A stretch of DNA of 64,000 nt from Pseudomonas triticicola (GCF_019145375.1 NZ_JAHSTX010000001.1:1277001-1341000); one strand, 5' to 3'. Positions 1 through 12,974 are shown, counted from the first letter of the stretch. Notes: generated from the sequence alone by a model not told the origin. Numbers and translations are program-made.

Positions 1-72
1 TTGTTTCGTTGCACTTCGCCTCGTGCAAAAGCCGGTACCGTTCTCATGATTACGCTCCATCAGCTGATTTCA

Positions 73-93
73 AAGGGCAGCGAGGCTGCCCTT
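73..93 (-). terminator. Stem-loop after the KGG gene
   Basis: A 9-bp perfect inverted repeat (AAGGGCAGC / GCTGCCCTT) with a 3-nt loop lies 12 bases past the stop of the small minus-strand gene. The T-run on that strand is short (TTT then GAAAT), so it is a weak intrinsic terminator or a 3' stabilising hairpin. Confidence 0.5.
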
Positions 94-104
94 GTACCGC
101 TTAC

Positions 105-281
105 TCAGGACTTGCGACCGCCGCCGTGGCTGTTCTGCCCGCCTTTGCGGCCAGCCTCGGATGCTTTTTCACGGTCGTTGGCGAAGTTGCCGCCGGACGA
201 CTGACCGCCTTTCTTGCCGGCTTCAGATGCCTTTTCACGATCGTTTGCGAAGTTACCTGGATTTTTATTTCCTGTGGTCAT
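105..281 (-). CDS. KGG-repeat stress-induced small protein (Con-10 type)
   Basis: This is a 58-residue hydrophilic protein made of two nearly identical copies of the motif GNFANDREKASEAG(K/R)KGGQ, at about residues 9-28 and 31-50, followed by SHGGGRKS. The motif is the KGG / stress-induced (Con-10-like) signature, a family of small proteins linked to stress and stationary phase in enterics and pseudomonads; the molecular role is poorly defined. The ATG at 281 has a good Shine-Dalgarno (GGAGAGCTATC before ATG). A second KGG-like gene lies divergently at 610. Family assignment is strong; function is not. Confidence 0.85.
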   Translation of the reverse strand: MTTGNKNPGNFANDREKASEAGKKGGQSSGGNFANDREKASEAGRKGGQNSHGGGRKS

Positions 282-609
282 GATAGCTCTCCGATATCAA
301 TTAACGTTTCGCTAGTTATGTCCGTTGTCGCACCGGACATCTACTCCGATTACGAGCCGGCGAAAAATGTTTTGAAAATTTTTCGTCAGGCCGATGAACG
401 GTAAGTTTGTGATGAAACTTATACAGGCTGTTGGTTTCTGCGCCGCTTCGTATAACTTTTCAAGTTGCTGGTTGATGTGCAAGAGAGGTTGAAGCTTGTT
501 ACCGCTTCGCTTCGGATTTCTGACCATTTGTCGGTGCGAAGTTGAACTGTAATCGGCTGAAACTAGAGTCTGTTAAGTGTATGTATATAATTATTCTGAG
601 GACATTGAG
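282..609. other. Intergenic region between divergent KGG genes
   Basis: About 330 bases with no supported gene. A 71-codon minus-strand reading frame at 312-527 has no ribosome site or recognisable protein features. The region should hold the promoters of both flanking small genes, but I could not pick a -35/-10 pair with confidence. Confidence 0.4.
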
Positions 610-777
610 ATGACCAATCATCACAAGGATCAACCGTTCGCTGAAGACCCACAGAAAATCAAGGAAGCCGGCAAGAAAGGCGAGAGTCCAGTCAACGTGA
701 AAGTTGATCGGGCCGAGAAGGCACGCGTCGGCGGGCAGCACAGCCATGGAGGCGGCCGTACGGGCAAGGGCGACTGA
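610..777 (+). CDS. Small KGG-like hydrophilic protein
   Basis: A 55-residue, highly charged protein without membrane segments. It carries a degenerate KGG motif (IKEAGKKGE, near residues 17-25) and ends in HSHGGGRTGKGD, resembling the tail of the KGG protein at 105-281. I chose the ATG at 610 rather than the frame's earlier ATG at 577 because TGAGGAC lies just upstream at SD distance and the coding similarity begins here. It is probably a diverged relative of the neighbouring stress protein. A stem-loop follows the stop. Confidence 0.7.
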   Translation: MTNHHKDQPFAEDPQKIKEAGKKGESPVNVKVDRAEKARVGGQHSHGGGRTGKGD

Positions 778-796
778 GTCGGTCGGAAAAGTACCA

Positions 797-830
797 ATCG
801 GCGTCCTCTCTGCGCCGATGCAGAGAGGAC
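797..830. terminator. Inverted repeat between convergent small genes
   Basis: An 11-bp perfect inverted repeat (GTCCTCTCTGC 803-813, loop of 6, GCAGAGAGGAC 820-830) lies between the stops of the genes ending at 777 (+) and 845 (-). An alternative stem, ATCGGCG/CGCCGAT (797-803 with 813-819), overlaps it. Neither side has a strong T-run, so it is a structured intergenic element or weak bidirectional terminator. Confidence 0.5.
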
Positions 831-844
831 CTCTACGCTGAGGC

Positions 845-1075
845 CTATCTGAACCGTGGCAACGGCCGGTCGATCGGTTTGAGCGTCGAGAGCGTATCGC
901 GAATCAGCGGCGCATCTTTTTCGATGTCGTGCAGCCGGTCGCGAATGCGCAAAGCCGTCGGATGCCCGCCCTGATGATCGACCCAGTCGGCAATCTCTTT
1001 GCAGGCGGCTGCGAGGCGCGCCTGGCGGGCGTCGAGCAGGGTGAGGAGGGTGGTGATGGACTCTTTTTCGGACAT
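845..1075 (-). CDS. Conserved hypothetical small protein
   Basis: A 76-residue acidic/basic, mostly helical protein with no signal peptide and no membrane segment. I chose the ATG at 1075 over the upstream in-frame start at 1114 because GGAGGTGTTCC precedes it directly. It is rich in leucine and arginine (LLTLLDARQARLAAACKEIA), suggesting a small helical bundle. I do not recognise a named family. It sits alone between the KGG genes and topoisomerase IB. Confidence 0.6.
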   Translation of the reverse strand: MSEKESITTLLTLLDARQARLAAACKEIADWVDHQGGHPTALRIRDRLHDIEKDAPLIRDTLSTLKPIDRPLPRFR

Positions 1076-1229
1076 GGAACACCTCCGTTCGCTGAAACGG
1101 CTGAGTTGCAACAAAAAGTCCGCGTGGCGCGAACCTTCAGATCAACTATAGAAGACCTGTGTGATCGTGCAAAAAATACCCAGTTCAACTCGTCGGCGAA
1201 ACCCGTGTAGGAGTGCGTTACGCTGGAGA

Positions 1230-2267
1230 TCAAGACGCCTCGCTTACCTCACACATGCGTTCGAGAAACATGGCCAAAGCCACTTCCTCGGCGCGCAGGC
1301 CTTTGCGCACTCGCGGGCGGGGCAGTTCGGCGAGGGCGCCGAGCATGAAATGTTCGACCACGGCGGGGTGGATGTAGCACTTGCGGCAAACCGCCGGCGT
1401 GTTGCCCAGCTGTTTGGCGACGTTCTTCACGGCTTCGACCACATGGCGCTTGGCTTCGGTTTCCGACTCATGCTGCAACTCGCGCAGCACCGATAATGCC
1501 AGGGCGCTGCCCGCCCAGGTGCGGTAATCCTTGGCGGTGAAGGCCGCGCCGGTGAGCTTTTGCAGATAAGCATTTACATCGGAAGAAGTGACGGTGTGCC
1601 GTTCGCCATTTTCATCAAGATACTGAAACAGATTCTGCCCGGGAATTTCCAGGCAGCGCTTGATGATTCGCGCCAGGCGGCGATCCTTGACGGTGATCTG
1701 ATGCTCGATGCCGCTCTTGCCACGGAACTGGAACAGGATCGCGCTGCCGTTGACCTCGACATGCCGACTGCGCAACGTGGTCAAACCGTAAGAGCGATTG
1801 TCCCGTGCGTATTGGGTATTGCCGACGCGGATCAGCGTGGCGTCGAGCAAGGTAATCACCGTGGCCATGACTTTGTCGCGGCTGAAGCCCGGCTCATCGA
1901 GCAGTGCCTCGAGCTTGCGCCGCAGTTTGGGCAGGGCCAGGCCGAACTCGCGTAGACGTGAATATTTGTCGGCGTCGCGCACTTCGCGCCAGCGTGCGTG
2001 ATAACGGTACTGTTTACGCCCGCGCGCATCGCGGCCGGTGGCCTGCAAATGGCCGCACGGGTCGGCGCAGATCCATACATCGGTGTAGGCCGGTGGTACC
2101 GCGAGAGCATTGATGCGTTTGATTTCGTCTGGGTCGGTGATGCGCTCGCCCGACGGTTCGAAATAGACGAACTTGCCGCGCAGTTTTTTCCGGGTGATAC
2201 CAGGCTGAGTGTCATCGACGTAATGCAGATCGGCGGGCAGAGCATCTGTCAGCACGGTATCGGGCAT
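1230..2267 (-). CDS. DNA topoisomerase IB
   Basis: A 345-residue type IB topoisomerase, which relaxes supercoils by a transient 3'-phosphotyrosyl bond. The active-site set can be read: Arg147 in LIRVGN, Lys183 in FRGKSG, Arg249 in TAKDYRTW and the nucleophile Tyr298 in CRKCYIHP near the C-terminus. The length fits the short bacterial/poxvirus-like enzymes, not eukaryotic Top1. The ATG at 2267 has AAGGAAACCGCC upstream. It stands alone, 70 bases beyond modC and on the same strand. Confidence 0.93.
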   Translation of the reverse strand: MPDTVLTDALPADLHYVDDTQPGITRKKLRGKFVYFEPSGERITDPDEIKRINALAVPPAYTDVWICADPCGHLQATGRDARGRKQYRYHARWREVRDADKYSRLREFGLALPKLRRKLEALLDEPGFSRDKVMATVITLLDATLIRVGNTQYARDNRSYGLTTLRSRHVEVNGSAILFQFRGKSGIEHQITVKDRRLARIIKRCLEIPGQNLFQYLDENGERHTVTSSDVNAYLQKLTGAAFTAKDYRTWAGSALALSVLRELQHESETEAKRHVVEAVKNVAKQLGNTPAVCRKCYIHPAVVEHFMLGALAELPRPRVRKGLRAEEVALAMFLERMCEVSEAS

Positions 2268-2338
2268 GGCGGTTTCCTTCGGTCATACGGCAGTCTGTAA
2301 CTAATTGACCGCAGGCGCTGGCCGTCGTGCCGAATGTT

Positions 2339-3418
2339 TTACGCGAGCACCGCCACTGCCTTGATATGTGCCCACAGCCGCTGGCCCGGATGCACGCTCA
2401 GTTGATCACGCGAGAAGCGGGTGATCCGCGCCAGCAGCGGCGTGCCGCCGGCATCGAGGCGGATCATTACATGGGCACTGTTGTCAGCAGCCTGTTCGCT
2501 GATCACCGTAACGGGCAGACGATTGAGAATGCTGCTGGCTGCGTCATTGTTCAGCGCCAGGCTGATGTCGCGCGCGTGCACCTTGCAGCGCAGGGCCTGG
2601 CCCACGGCCATCGGCGCATGAGTGACGCGAATGTTCATTTCAGTGGCGGGCAGTTGCAGGCTGAGCAATTGATAGGTGGCGTCGTAGGCGCTGACCTGGC
2701 CTTCGATGATGACCCCGGCGTCATCACCCATTGCCAAGGGCAGATCCAGGCGTGCGAGGGTCTCGCCGATCGGGCCGCTGGCGAGGGCTTTGCCATCACG
2801 GAGCAATACCAAATGATCGGCCAGACGCGCGACTTCGTCCTGGGCATGGCTAACGTACAGCAGCGGAATATCCAGTTCGTCGTGCAGGCGTTGCAGGTAC
2901 GGCAAGATTTCGCTTTTGCGCCGGCTGTCGAGAGCCGCCAGTGGTTCGTCCATCAGCAACAGTTTCGGGCTGGTCAGCAGAGCGCGGGCGATGCCGACGC
3001 GCTGCCGCTCGCCGCCGGACAGATGCTGCGGATGGCGCTCGAGCAAATGGCCGATGCCGAGCAGTTCGGTCGCTTGGTTCATATCGACCCGGCGTTGCGA
3101 CTTGGCGATGCGTTTGAGACCAAACTCCAGATTGGCCAGCACCGACAGATGCGGGAACAGGCTGGCTTCCTGAAACACATAGCCAAGCGCACGTTTATGC
3201 GGCGGGACGAAGATGCCCTTGGCACTGTCCTGCCAGACCTCGTCGTTGATCTGCACAAAACCCTGCTCGGCGCGCTCCAGCCCGGCGATGCAGCGCAGGC
3301 AAGTGGTTTTGCCCGAGCCGGAATCACCAAACAGCGCGGTGACGCCGCGGCCCGGCACTTGCAGATCAACATCCAGTTCGAACCCCGGATAAGTGCGTTT
3401 CAGGCGTAAATCAATCAT
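2339..3418 (-). CDS. modC: Molybdate ABC transporter, ATP-binding protein ModC
   Basis: A 359-residue ATPase that powers molybdate import with ModB. Walker A is GDSGSGKTT (31-39), the ABC signature LSGGERQR begins at 133, and Walker [13 protein letters not shown] follows near 152-163. The C-terminal third (about 290-355) fits the molybdate-binding Mop/TOBE domain typical of ModC. It is the last gene of modABC; its start lies 3 bases after the modB stop. Confidence 0.95.
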   Translation of the reverse strand: MIDLRLKRTYPGFELDVDLQVPGRGVTALFGDSGSGKTTCLRCIAGLERAEQGFVQINDEVWQDSAKGIFVPPHKRALGYVFQEASLFPHLSVLANLEFGLKRIAKSQRRVDMNQATELLGIGHLLERHPQHLSGGERQRVGIARALLTSPKLLLMDEPLAALDSRRKSEILPYLQRLHDELDIPLLYVSHAQDEVARLADHLVLLRDGKALASGPIGETLARLDLPLAMGDDAGVIIEGQVSAYDATYQLLSLQLPATEMNIRVTHAPMAVGQALRCKVHARDISLALNNDAASSILNRLPVTVISEQAADNSAHVMIRLDAGGTPLLARITRFSRDQLSVHPGQRLWAHIKAVAVLA

Positions 3419-3421
3419 TGA

Positions 3422-4102
3422 TCAGCTCCAGCCTGCGCGGGTCTTGCGGCTGGAATACAGCGCCAGCAACACCAGAAACGAAAACACCAGCATCGCCGCG
3501 GACAGCCAGTGCGCCTGGGCATATTCCAGCGCTTCGACATGGTCGTAAATCTGCACCGAGACCACGCGGGTCTTGTCGGGAATGTTGCCGCCGATCATCA
3601 GCACCACGCCGAATTCACCCACGGTGTGGGCGAAGCCGAGGATCGCTGCAGTGATGAATCCGGGGCGCGCCAGCGGCAGGATCACGCTGAAGAACGTGTC
3701 CCACGGATTGGCGCGCAAGGTCGCGGCGACTTCGAGCGGGCGGGTGCCAATCGCCGAGAAAGCGTTTTGCAGTGGTTGCACCACAAACGGCATGGAGTAG
3801 ATCACCGAGCCGATGACCAGCCCGGTGAAGCTGAACGTCAACGTGCCCAGCCCCAGCCATTGAGTGAACTGGCCGAGAAAACCGTGCGGCCCCAGCGCCA
3901 GTAGCAGGTAAAAGCCGATCACCGTCGGCGGCAGCACCAGCGGCAGGGCGACGATGGCGCCGATCGGCCCGCGCAACCACGACGAGGTGCGCGACAGCCA
4001 TAACGCGATCGGTGTGCCGATCACCAGCAGGATCACGGTGGTCAGTGACGCCAGTTTCAGGGTCAGCCAGATCGCGGCGAAGTCGGCACTGGTCAGCGAC
4101 AT
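3422..4102 (-). CDS. modB: Molybdate ABC transporter, permease ModB
   Basis: A 226-residue inner-membrane permease with about five hydrophobic segments. Its cytoplasmic EAA loop ([25 protein letters not shown]) docks the ATPase. It starts immediately after the modA stop (4103), so translation is probably coupled. Position between ModA and ModC fixes the substrate as molybdate. Confidence 0.95.
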   Translation of the reverse strand: MSLTSADFAAIWLTLKLASLTTVILLVIGTPIALWLSRTSSWLRGPIGAIVALPLVLPPTVIGFYLLLALGPHGFLGQFTQWLGLGTLTFSFTGLVIGSVIYSMPFVVQPLQNAFSAIGTRPLEVAATLRANPWDTFFSVILPLARPGFITAAILGFAHTVGEFGVVLMIGGNIPDKTRVVSVQIYDHVEALEYAQAHWLSAAMLVFSFLVLLALYSSRKTRAGWS

Positions 4103-6068
<1,966 letters not shown>

Positions 6069-6173
6069 AAAGCAATTCTCCGAACGATGAAACGGGCAGG
6101 GACGGCAAGCGGTTTTTAACAGCAAACCCGGATGCGGGGCCAGTCTGAAATTCTGAACATTACGTGCAGTTTT

Positions 6174-8618
6174 TCAGCGTCGGTGCAATCCGCCGCCACC
6201 GCCAAACGAACGGTTCATCATTTGTGAAGAATGGTTGAAGTTGTGCGTGCGCTGATTGCCGAGACTGCGTGCGGCGGATTCGCGGTTGAGATTCTGCAAT
6301 TGCGAATTGTTGTTCGCGGGTCTGGTGCGGTTGGCACCGCTGCCGGCCACGGACTGCCAGCCGTTGTCGGTTTTCTTGTAGACGTTGCCGTCACGCCCGG
6401 CATAAACGTGATCACCGACCCGCGCGGCGCCGCCGTTGCGGCCATGGATACCGCCGTATTGCGTGGTGTTGCCGGTATTGGCGTTGTAAACGGCGCCGCG
6501 ATTGGCACTGACGTGAGTGCCGCTGCGAACGTTGCCGGCAGTAACTCGTTCGCCGGCGATGGCGCCGCCGTTCGGGCCGACTGCCACGCCGCTGCGCCCG
6601 GCAGCGTAGTTGCCGGTGTAGGCGTTGTGCACCGCGCCACGTTGCCCGGCGGCGGCAATGCCGGTACGCGAGTTGTACGAGGCGCCAACCTGACCGGCCC
6701 AGCGATTGCCGGTCCAGGCGTTGTAGCCGGCGCCATAACGGCTGACCGTCGCGCGATCACCCCACTGATGATAAAGATTGCCGGTGGTTCCAGCCCAGCC
6801 ACCCGGACCCCAGGCCACCGCGCCGCCGCGATAACCGTAGGCTGCGCCACCCCAGGCCAGCGGCGCCGGGTACAGACGCGGACCCCACGCGTAGCCCCAG
6901 CCGTAATTTCCCCACCACGGATAGGCGCCCCAACCCCAGCCCATGGCGACGGTGTTGCCGCCCCAGCTCCAGCCGAATCCAAAGCCGAAGGTCCAGCCAG
7001 TCCACGGCGTGTAACGAATCGCGACGCCGAAACCATAGGTCACCGGCGGCCCGTACCAGACACTGCCGACCCACGGCGTATACGGATAACCGGTGCCGTA
7101 CACCACAACGCCAGTCGCCGGGTCCAGCGTCGAGCCTTGATAGCCTGGCGTATAGCCGACCACCACGGTATCGCCGCTGGATTGGTAAACCTTCACGTAC
7201 GTGAGGTAGTGCATCGGCGAGCTGGGCGGAATCGAATAAATCACCGCTGGCACTGAAGTGGCCACGATCCACGGCCCGTTCAGCGAGGTGGCGCTGAACC
7301 AGATGCCGTTCTCCACCGCCCACCAAGTGTCGTTGTCGACGCGAATAATCGGAGTGGCGCTGTTGACCACGTATTGCAGCGGCGTATTGCTGATCGCTTT
7401 GAGCTGCGGCTCACCGTCAAATTGCGGTGTCGTCATCCTCACCGCGCTCTTGTTGATCGCCGACGTCTGCGGGATGGCCGCCGCAATGGCCGCCTCCTGT
7501 GCCTGTGGCGTGCCGGCTACCGAGGCCTTGACGTTCTCTTTGGCGCTGTCGTCAGGAATATTGGCAAAGTCGGCCGGCAGTTTGTCTGCCGGGACAAAGG
7601 TCCATGGCCCGCTCATGTCGCTGGCGCGGAACCAGCGTCCGGAGATCAGTACGTAACTGTTCTGGTCGCCGATTTCCTTGAAGATGTGCCCGGTGGTGTT
7701 GCTCACGTACAACAGGCTGGTGCCCTGAATCGGTTGCCATTGCGCGGCGCCGTCGGTCACCAACAGTTCCGTTGGCGTGGTGGCTATGAAGATTTTCGGC
7801 TGCGGCGGCTTGGCCAGGCTGGGAATCTTGTCCTTCGGGTCACTTTGCCCGGTGAGCAGGTCCACCTGGCGACTCTTGATCGCCGCCTGTTTGGCTTTTT
7901 CCAGACTGGCCGGTGGTGCAGCGAGGCGCGTGTAATCACCGGCCAATTGATCGGCAACCATCCAGCCGTCAAATACATGCAGGTAGTGTTTGCCTTCGGC
8001 GTCCTTGAGCAGAAGTGGGCGCGTGTTGATCACCCGTTGCAGCTCCGTTCCTTCCACCGGCCGATAAGCCGCCTCGCCGTCGATGTATACGAGAATTGCC
8101 GGGCTGTCGGAGCTGATGATGGTCGGCGGCGTGTTTTCCAAGGGCGCACTGTCGGCTTTCTGTTCGGCGTTGAGCACACCAACCGCCGCTTCCAGTTGAT
8201 CGAGGGAGATGGTTTTCTTGCGGCTCTCGGCATCTTTTTTCAGGATGGCGAGCCACGTGTCGGCCTGTTTCGCATCGGCGGGGAAATCGGCTTTGATGAT
8301 TTTGTACTGATCAAGCGCGACCCAGCGGGTGGTCTTGTCGACGAGGGTGTGAGCGCTGAACTGGACGATGCCGTAGGTGGACTTGCCATCGGCAGCCGTG
8401 GCTTCGACCGCCGCGCGGGCATTGAGCGTATAGCCGTCCCAACTGTCGAGCTGCGGTTGATACACCGTCAGCTTGCTCTTGCCGCTGCTGATCACCTGCG
8501 GCCATGTCGGCTCGCTTGGCGCCGCGTTCGGCTTTGCCGCTGGGGCGGCTGCCCAGGCAGTGCCAAGTGTCAGCAGGCATAACATCAGCAGCGAGGGTAA
8601 AGCGCTCAGGAAAGGCAT
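6174..8618 (-). CDS. Large secreted Gly/Trp/Tyr-rich protein of unknown function
   Basis: An 814-residue exported protein. Start ATG 8618 has GGAGCTGACG upstream and begins a clear signal peptide ([25 protein letters not shown]). Residues about 30-400 are soluble, with two modules ending in W-F-x-A-S-x(2-3)-GPW ([13 protein letters not shown] and [13 protein letters not shown]). About 480-600 is very rich in Gly, Trp, Tyr and Pro. The C-terminal 200 residues are imperfect repeats of YNA.TGN and GAxxxG type. No autotransporter barrel is visible. Relatives are sometimes labelled carbohydrate-binding; I cannot confirm that. It may be a cell-surface protein. Confidence 0.7.
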   Translation of the reverse strand: MPFLSALPSLLMLCLLTLGTAWAAAPAAKPNAAPSEPTWPQVISSGKSKLTVYQPQLDSWDGYTLNARAAVEATAADGKSTYGIVQFSAHTLVDKTTRWVALDQYKIIKADFPADAKQADTWLAILKKDAESRKKTISLDQLEAAVGVLNAEQKADSAPLENTPPTIISSDSPAILVYIDGEAAYRPVEGTELQRVINTRPLLLKDAEGKHYLHVFDGWMVADQLAGDYTRLAAPPASLEKAKQAAIKSRQVDLLTGQSDPKDKIPSLAKPPQPKIFIATTPTELLVTDGAAQWQPIQGTSLLYVSNTTGHIFKEIGDQNSYVLISGRWFRASDMSGPWTFVPADKLPADFANIPDDSAKENVKASVAGTPQAQEAAIAAAIPQTSAINKSAVRMTTPQFDGEPQLKAISNTPLQYVVNSATPIIRVDNDTWWAVENGIWFSATSLNGPWIVATSVPAVIYSIPPSSPMHYLTYVKVYQSSGDTVVVGYTPGYQGSTLDPATGVVVYGTGYPYTPWVGSVWYGPPVTYGFGVAIRYTPWTGWTFGFGFGWSWGGNTVAMGWGWGAYPWWGNYGWGYAWGPRLYPAPLAWGGAAYGYRGGAVAWGPGGWAGTTGNLYHQWGDRATVSRYGAGYNAWTGNRWAGQVGASYNSRTGIAAAGQRGAVHNAYTGNYAAGRSGVAVGPNGGAIAGERVTAGNVRSGTHVSANRGAVYNANTGNTTQYGGIHGRNGGAARVGDHVYAGRDGNVYKKTDNGWQSVAGSGANRTRPANNNSQLQNLNRESAARSLGNQRTHNFNHSSQMMNRSFGGGGGLHRR

Positions 8619-8804
8619 CGTCAGCTCCATCGACACACCGGTTTGCAAGGCGCAACCGGGAAAACACAACCGTCGAAAAAGCATAGCCGCCTGCCGTGGA
8701 TTTACCCGGCTGATCGAGCCGTTAGCGCAAAGTCGAGTGTGGCAATGTGTTGCGATGTGCTATTTCAAGGCATGCTTGTTTCAAATCATTTTCGAGAGGC
8801 CGTC

Positions 8805-9777
<973 letters not shown>

Positions 9778-9788
<11 letters not shown>

Positions 9789-10839
9789 GTTCGCGCTCAA
9801 GCAGTTGGCGTTTGCGCTCGACGCCCCAGCGGTAGCCGGAAAGGTTGCCATCGCTGCGCACCACGCGGTGGCAGGGAATCGCCACCGCCAGGCGGTTGGC
9901 CCCGCAGGCCTGGGCCACGGCACGCATCGAAGTCGGCGCGCCAATGCGTTGCGCGATTTCGGCATAACTGGCGGTGCGGCCTGCGGGAATCTCCCGCAGC
10001 GCCTGCCAGACGCGCTCCTGAAACGCTGTGCCGCGTATATCCAGCGGCAAGTTCAGGCTTTTCGCCGGTGCTTCGACAAAGCCGACGACGCTGGCGATCA
10101 CCTGTTCAAATTCGTGGTCGGCGCCGATCAGGTTGGCGTTGCGAAACTGATCCTGCAGGTTGCAGACCAGTTGATGCGGATCGTCGCCGAGCAGAATCGC
10201 GCAGATCCCACGTTCGCTTTGCGCCACCAGAATCGCCCCCAGCGAGCATTGGCCAACGGCAAAGCGAATGTCGTTGTTCTGCCCGGCGGCGCGGTAATCG
10301 GTGGGCTTCATGCCCAGCAATTGATCGGCTGATTCGTAGAAACGGCTGTTGGAATTGAAACCGGCGTCATACAGCGCGTCGGTCACCGAGCCGCCGTCCG
10401 CCAGGCGCGCACGCAGTTTGCGTGAGCGATGCGCCGTGGCGTAAGCCTTGGGCGTCAGGCCGGTCGCGGCTTTGAATACTCGATGAAAATGGAAAGGGCT
10501 AAGGCCTGCGCCGGCGGCGAGGCTGTCGAGCGAGGGCAACGTCTCGGACGCTTCGATTTGCCGGCAGGCCGCTGCGATGATCGCCGCGTGCTGCGCGTCA
10601 TTCTGGTCCTTGCTGGCGCGTTTGCTCGGCCGATATCCGGCAGCTTCGGCCAGTTCGGCAGTGTCGAAAAATTCGACGTTCTGCGGTTTCGGCAAACGCG
10701 CAAGGCTGCTCGGTCGGCAATAAACGCCGGTGGTTTTTACTGCGTAGACAAACTGCCCGTCCGCACGCGGATCGCGCGCTACCACGGCGGCCCAGCGTGG
10801 ATCGTCTTCAGTTCTGATCGTCTTCGAAAGCGTGTCCAT
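9778..10839 (-). CDS. ada: Ada: AraC-type activator fused to O6-methylguanine-DNA methyltransferase
   Basis: A 353-residue three-part protein: N-terminal Ada domain (about 10-78), AraC-type HTH (about 85-185), and O6-alkylguanine methyltransferase (about 190-350) with acceptor motif IPCHRVV. In E. coli the N-domain zinc is held by four Cys (38, 42, 69, 72). Here only the first, Cys41 in GVYCRPSS, remains; the others read Ser45, Ser72 and Ala75. Cys38 is also the phosphotriester methyl acceptor, so self-activation as in E. coli is doubtful while C-terminal repair should be intact. It lies downstream of alkB on the same strand. Confidence 0.93.
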
Positions 10840-10919
10840 GAGAGGGAATCCGTTGACCTGTTTGAGTCAGGTTAACCAGCATCGTAACCCGCGACACTCC
10901 GCGCCTTGCGGTCAAACTT

Positions 10920-11591
10920 TTACTGATCGCCAGCAACGCGGAAGGTGATGTTGATGCGCCGTTCGCCCAAGAGCGGGTGATGGCCGGGTTTGATTGGCAG
11001 CACGCCGTGATAGCGCAGACGGTCCACGCCGCCCCAGACCACCATGTCGCCATGCAGCAGCGGGATGCGCCGGGTTTTATCGCTGCGTTCGAAGCCGCCA
11101 AACAGAAACATCGCCGGCAACCCCAGCGACAACGAAACGATGGGCGCGGCATAGCCCTTTTCGTCCTTGTCCTGATGCAGCGACATCTTGGCGCCGGGGA
11201 CGTATTGGTTGATCAGGCAGGAGTCGGCCTGAAAACCCGGGAAGCCTGCGCGTTCCGCCGCCTCGTGGGCCAAATCGGCAAACACCGCCGGCATTGATGG
11301 CCACGGCAAGCCGCTGAGTGGATCGACGCTGGAATAGCGGTAACCGCTGCGATCAGTGATCCAGCCCAGCTGCCCGCAACTGCTGGTGCCGACCGACATG
11401 CTGAAACCGCCGGGCGTGACCATGTGGCGTAGCGGGGCGGCGACAAGAATCGCTTCAAGTTCGGTCAGCAGTTGCTCGACCTGCGGCAAGGCGAATCCGC
11501 GCAGCACCCACGATTGTTCGCCGATCTGCTCGGCGCGGGCTTGCTGTACGGGTTCGTTGTCGGCGAACAGGTCAAACGTGGTCGGTTGCAT
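10920..11591 (-). CDS. alkB: AlkB-type 2-oxoglutarate/Fe(II) DNA dealkylase
   Basis: A 223-residue dioxygenase that oxidatively removes N1-methyladenine and N3-methylcytosine lesions. Iron ligands are His139 and Asp141 (SLHQDKDE) and His195 (RYHGVLPI). The 2-oxoglutarate-binding arginines lie in RRINITFR, and NQYVPGAKM matches the N-x-Y motif. Start ATG 11591 is chosen by family length; it lies 7 bases after the upstream small ORF's stop with no strong SD of its own, suggesting translational coupling. It forms an operon with ada, in the order alkB-ada, the reverse of E. coli. Confidence 0.93.
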   Translation of the reverse strand: MQPTTFDLFADNEPVQQARAEQIGEQSWVLRGFALPQVEQLLTELEAILVAAPLRHMVTPGGFSMSVGTSSCGQLGWITDRSGYRYSSVDPLSGLPWPSMPAVFADLAHEAAERAGFPGFQADSCLINQYVPGAKMSLHQDKDEKGYAAPIVSLSLGLPAMFLFGGFERSDKTRRIPLLHGDMVVWGGVDRLRYHGVLPIKPGHHPLLGERRINITFRVAGDQ

Positions 11592-11598
11592 GATTCGG

Positions 11599-11769
11599 TT
11601 ACAGCGCTTTGCTGACCTTGATGTCACTGAGTTCTTCGTCAGCGTGCATTTTCTTCAGCGCCGCTTTCGCTTCTTCGTCAGTGCCGGTTTCCAGTTCAGC
11701 GAATTCGAAACGCTGTTCACCGTCCAGTTTGTACTTGATCACGTATTTGGTTTTTTGCGCCACGGTCAT
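11599..11769 (-). CDS. Small acidic protein upstream of alkB
   Basis: A 56-residue soluble protein beginning MTVAQKTKYVIKYKLDGEQR and rich in Glu and Lys (TGTDEEAKAALKKMHADEEL), predicted as a beta-hairpin followed by helix. AAAGGGAAAC precedes the ATG at 11769. Its stop is 7 bases before the alkB start, so it heads the alkB-ada transcription unit. No known family recognised. The strong SD and in-frame spacing support a real gene. Confidence 0.7.
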   Translation of the reverse strand: MTVAQKTKYVIKYKLDGEQRFEFAELETGTDEEAKAALKKMHADEELSDIKVSKAL

Positions 11770-11797
11770 GTTTCCCTTTCAGAATAGGCTGTGCGTC

Positions 11798-12100
11798 TCA
11801 GCTCAGTTTAGTGCTGGAGCGACGGATGATCTTGATCGAATGGGTCAGCGTCGGCTTGCGCGTGACGCTGATTGCGCGGCGGTTGACGGTGTCGATGGTG
11901 ATGTTCCAGAAGCCGGTGCTCGGTGCGGTGATACGCGCCGGGAAAGTGTCGAACGCGCCGCCGTGGTAGGTGTGACGGCCGCCGTTTTTGAAGCTGCGGA
12001 AGTTGGCGTCGTTCATCAAACGGATGTTGCACATCTGCGAGCATTGAATGACGACGATGTCGTCTTCGTTGAGGTGCTCGCGCTGGTGAATGAATTTCAT
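11798..12100 (-). CDS. DUF1883-like small protein
   Basis: A 100-residue soluble protein starting MKFIHQREHLNEDDIVVIQC and containing CNIRLMNDANFRSFKNGG, HTYHGGAFDTFPARI and GFWNITIDTV. This pattern fits the DUF1883 family, small beta-rich proteins of unknown role. ATG 12100 has GGAGGCGCCC immediately upstream; the longer frame to 12175 is not needed. It lies just upstream of the alkB operon on the same strand, 28 bases from the next start. Confidence 0.75.
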   Translation of the reverse strand: MKFIHQREHLNEDDIVVIQCSQMCNIRLMNDANFRSFKNGGRHTYHGGAFDTFPARITAPSTGFWNITIDTVNRRAISVTRKPTLTHSIKIIRRSSTKLS

Positions 12101-12311
12101 GGGCGCCTCCAGAAGGGCTTTTTCTACTAAATCAAAACGATAGCTTGTCGATGGGCGCAGTTTATCAGCCCGCACGGGTTATTATCTGGCCGTCGGGCGT
12201 TGCTTTGACAAATTTTGAACAGAACTTCGCCAGGGCAGGCGGGTTAAATGCACAAGGCCCCGGAGAAAAGCGGCATTTGTGCTGTCGGACGGTCTTTAAC
12301 GGAGGATTGAT

Positions 12312-12668
12312 ATGAAGTGGGGTGTGGTGTGTGTGCCGTTGATTCTGGCGATGGCCGGTTGTGCAAATGTTTCCGAAATCAATGAAACGCTGCCAACCAT
12401 GAGCGTGATCTCCGGCAAAAAGCCCCAGGAGTATGCGCAGTGTCTGACCGACAAGCTCGCTGACAGTCGTGGTGCGTTGCAAGTCCAGCCGCAGAAGGAC
12501 GGTGTACGAGTCATCGTTCCCGGCAAACTTTCGTCAGGCCCGGCAGCCGTGTTTGATATCGAAGATCGCGCTGGCGGCAGCAGCATCAAGCTGCATGAGC
12601 GCATGTCCAACGTGCCGGTTCGCCCTCGCGATGTACAGAAAGCCGCGAACGCCTGTATTTCCGGCTGA
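12312..12668 (+). CDS. Small outer-membrane lipoprotein
   Basis: A 118-residue protein with a lipoprotein signal peptide (MKWGVVCVPLILAMAGCANV; lipobox AMAGC, lipidated Cys17). The mature part is soluble and has no family I can name. GGAGG sits at SD distance before the ATG. Residue N+2 after Cys is Ala, consistent with Lol sorting to the outer membrane. Confidence 0.8.
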   Translation: MKWGVVCVPLILAMAGCANVSEINETLPTMSVISGKKPQEYAQCLTDKLADSRGALQVQPQKDGVRVIVPGKLSSGPAAVFDIEDRAGGSSIKLHERMSNVPVRPRDVQKAANACISG

Positions 12669-12740
12669 TAGACTACCGAACATCAGCACCCGATGCCGTC
12701 ACAGTCCTGCTGTGGCGGCATTTTCATATATGGAGTCGCA

Positions 12741-12971
12741 ATGAAGCGAGAGCACGTGCGGGAGCGCCACGCAGAGGGCCTTATCTCTGCCACCCATGTC
12801 ATCCAGAACCCGGCAAATCCCGGTGAATGGATCGTGTTTTTCAAGAAGAGTGCAGGGCGCAGCTACTTTTTGGTGGATGACAATGATGAAGTCGAGTCCT
12901 TCAATCGGCTCGACGATCTCATCGAGGTCGTCCGTGGCCTCGGGATCAAATTCGCCGAAATCCACATGTAA
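12741..12971 (+). CDS. Conserved hypothetical small protein
   Basis: A 76-residue soluble protein (MKREHVRERHAEGLISATHV) with alternating short strands and a helix, ending FAEIHM. TGGAGTCGCA precedes the ATG, supporting 12741 over the upstream frame start at 12693. It converges on the lipoprotein gene ending at 12975 with 3 bases between the stops. No function recognised. Confidence 0.65.
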   Translation: MKREHVRERHAEGLISATHVIQNPANPGEWIVFFKKSAGRSYFLVDDNDEVESFNRLDDLIEVVRGLGIKFAEIHM

Positions 12972-12974
12972 GGC

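Noticed and set aside
312..527. 71-codon minus-strand frame between the KGG genes
   Set aside because: No ribosome site, no family features, and it fills the likely divergent promoter region.
6231..7256. 341-codon plus-strand frame
   Set aside because: Antisense to the large Gly-rich secreted protein; composition (Gly/Ala/Val runs) is the mirror of its repeats.
7374..8582. 402-codon plus-strand frame
   Set aside because: Antisense shadow of the same secreted protein, whose signal peptide and SD mark the true frame.
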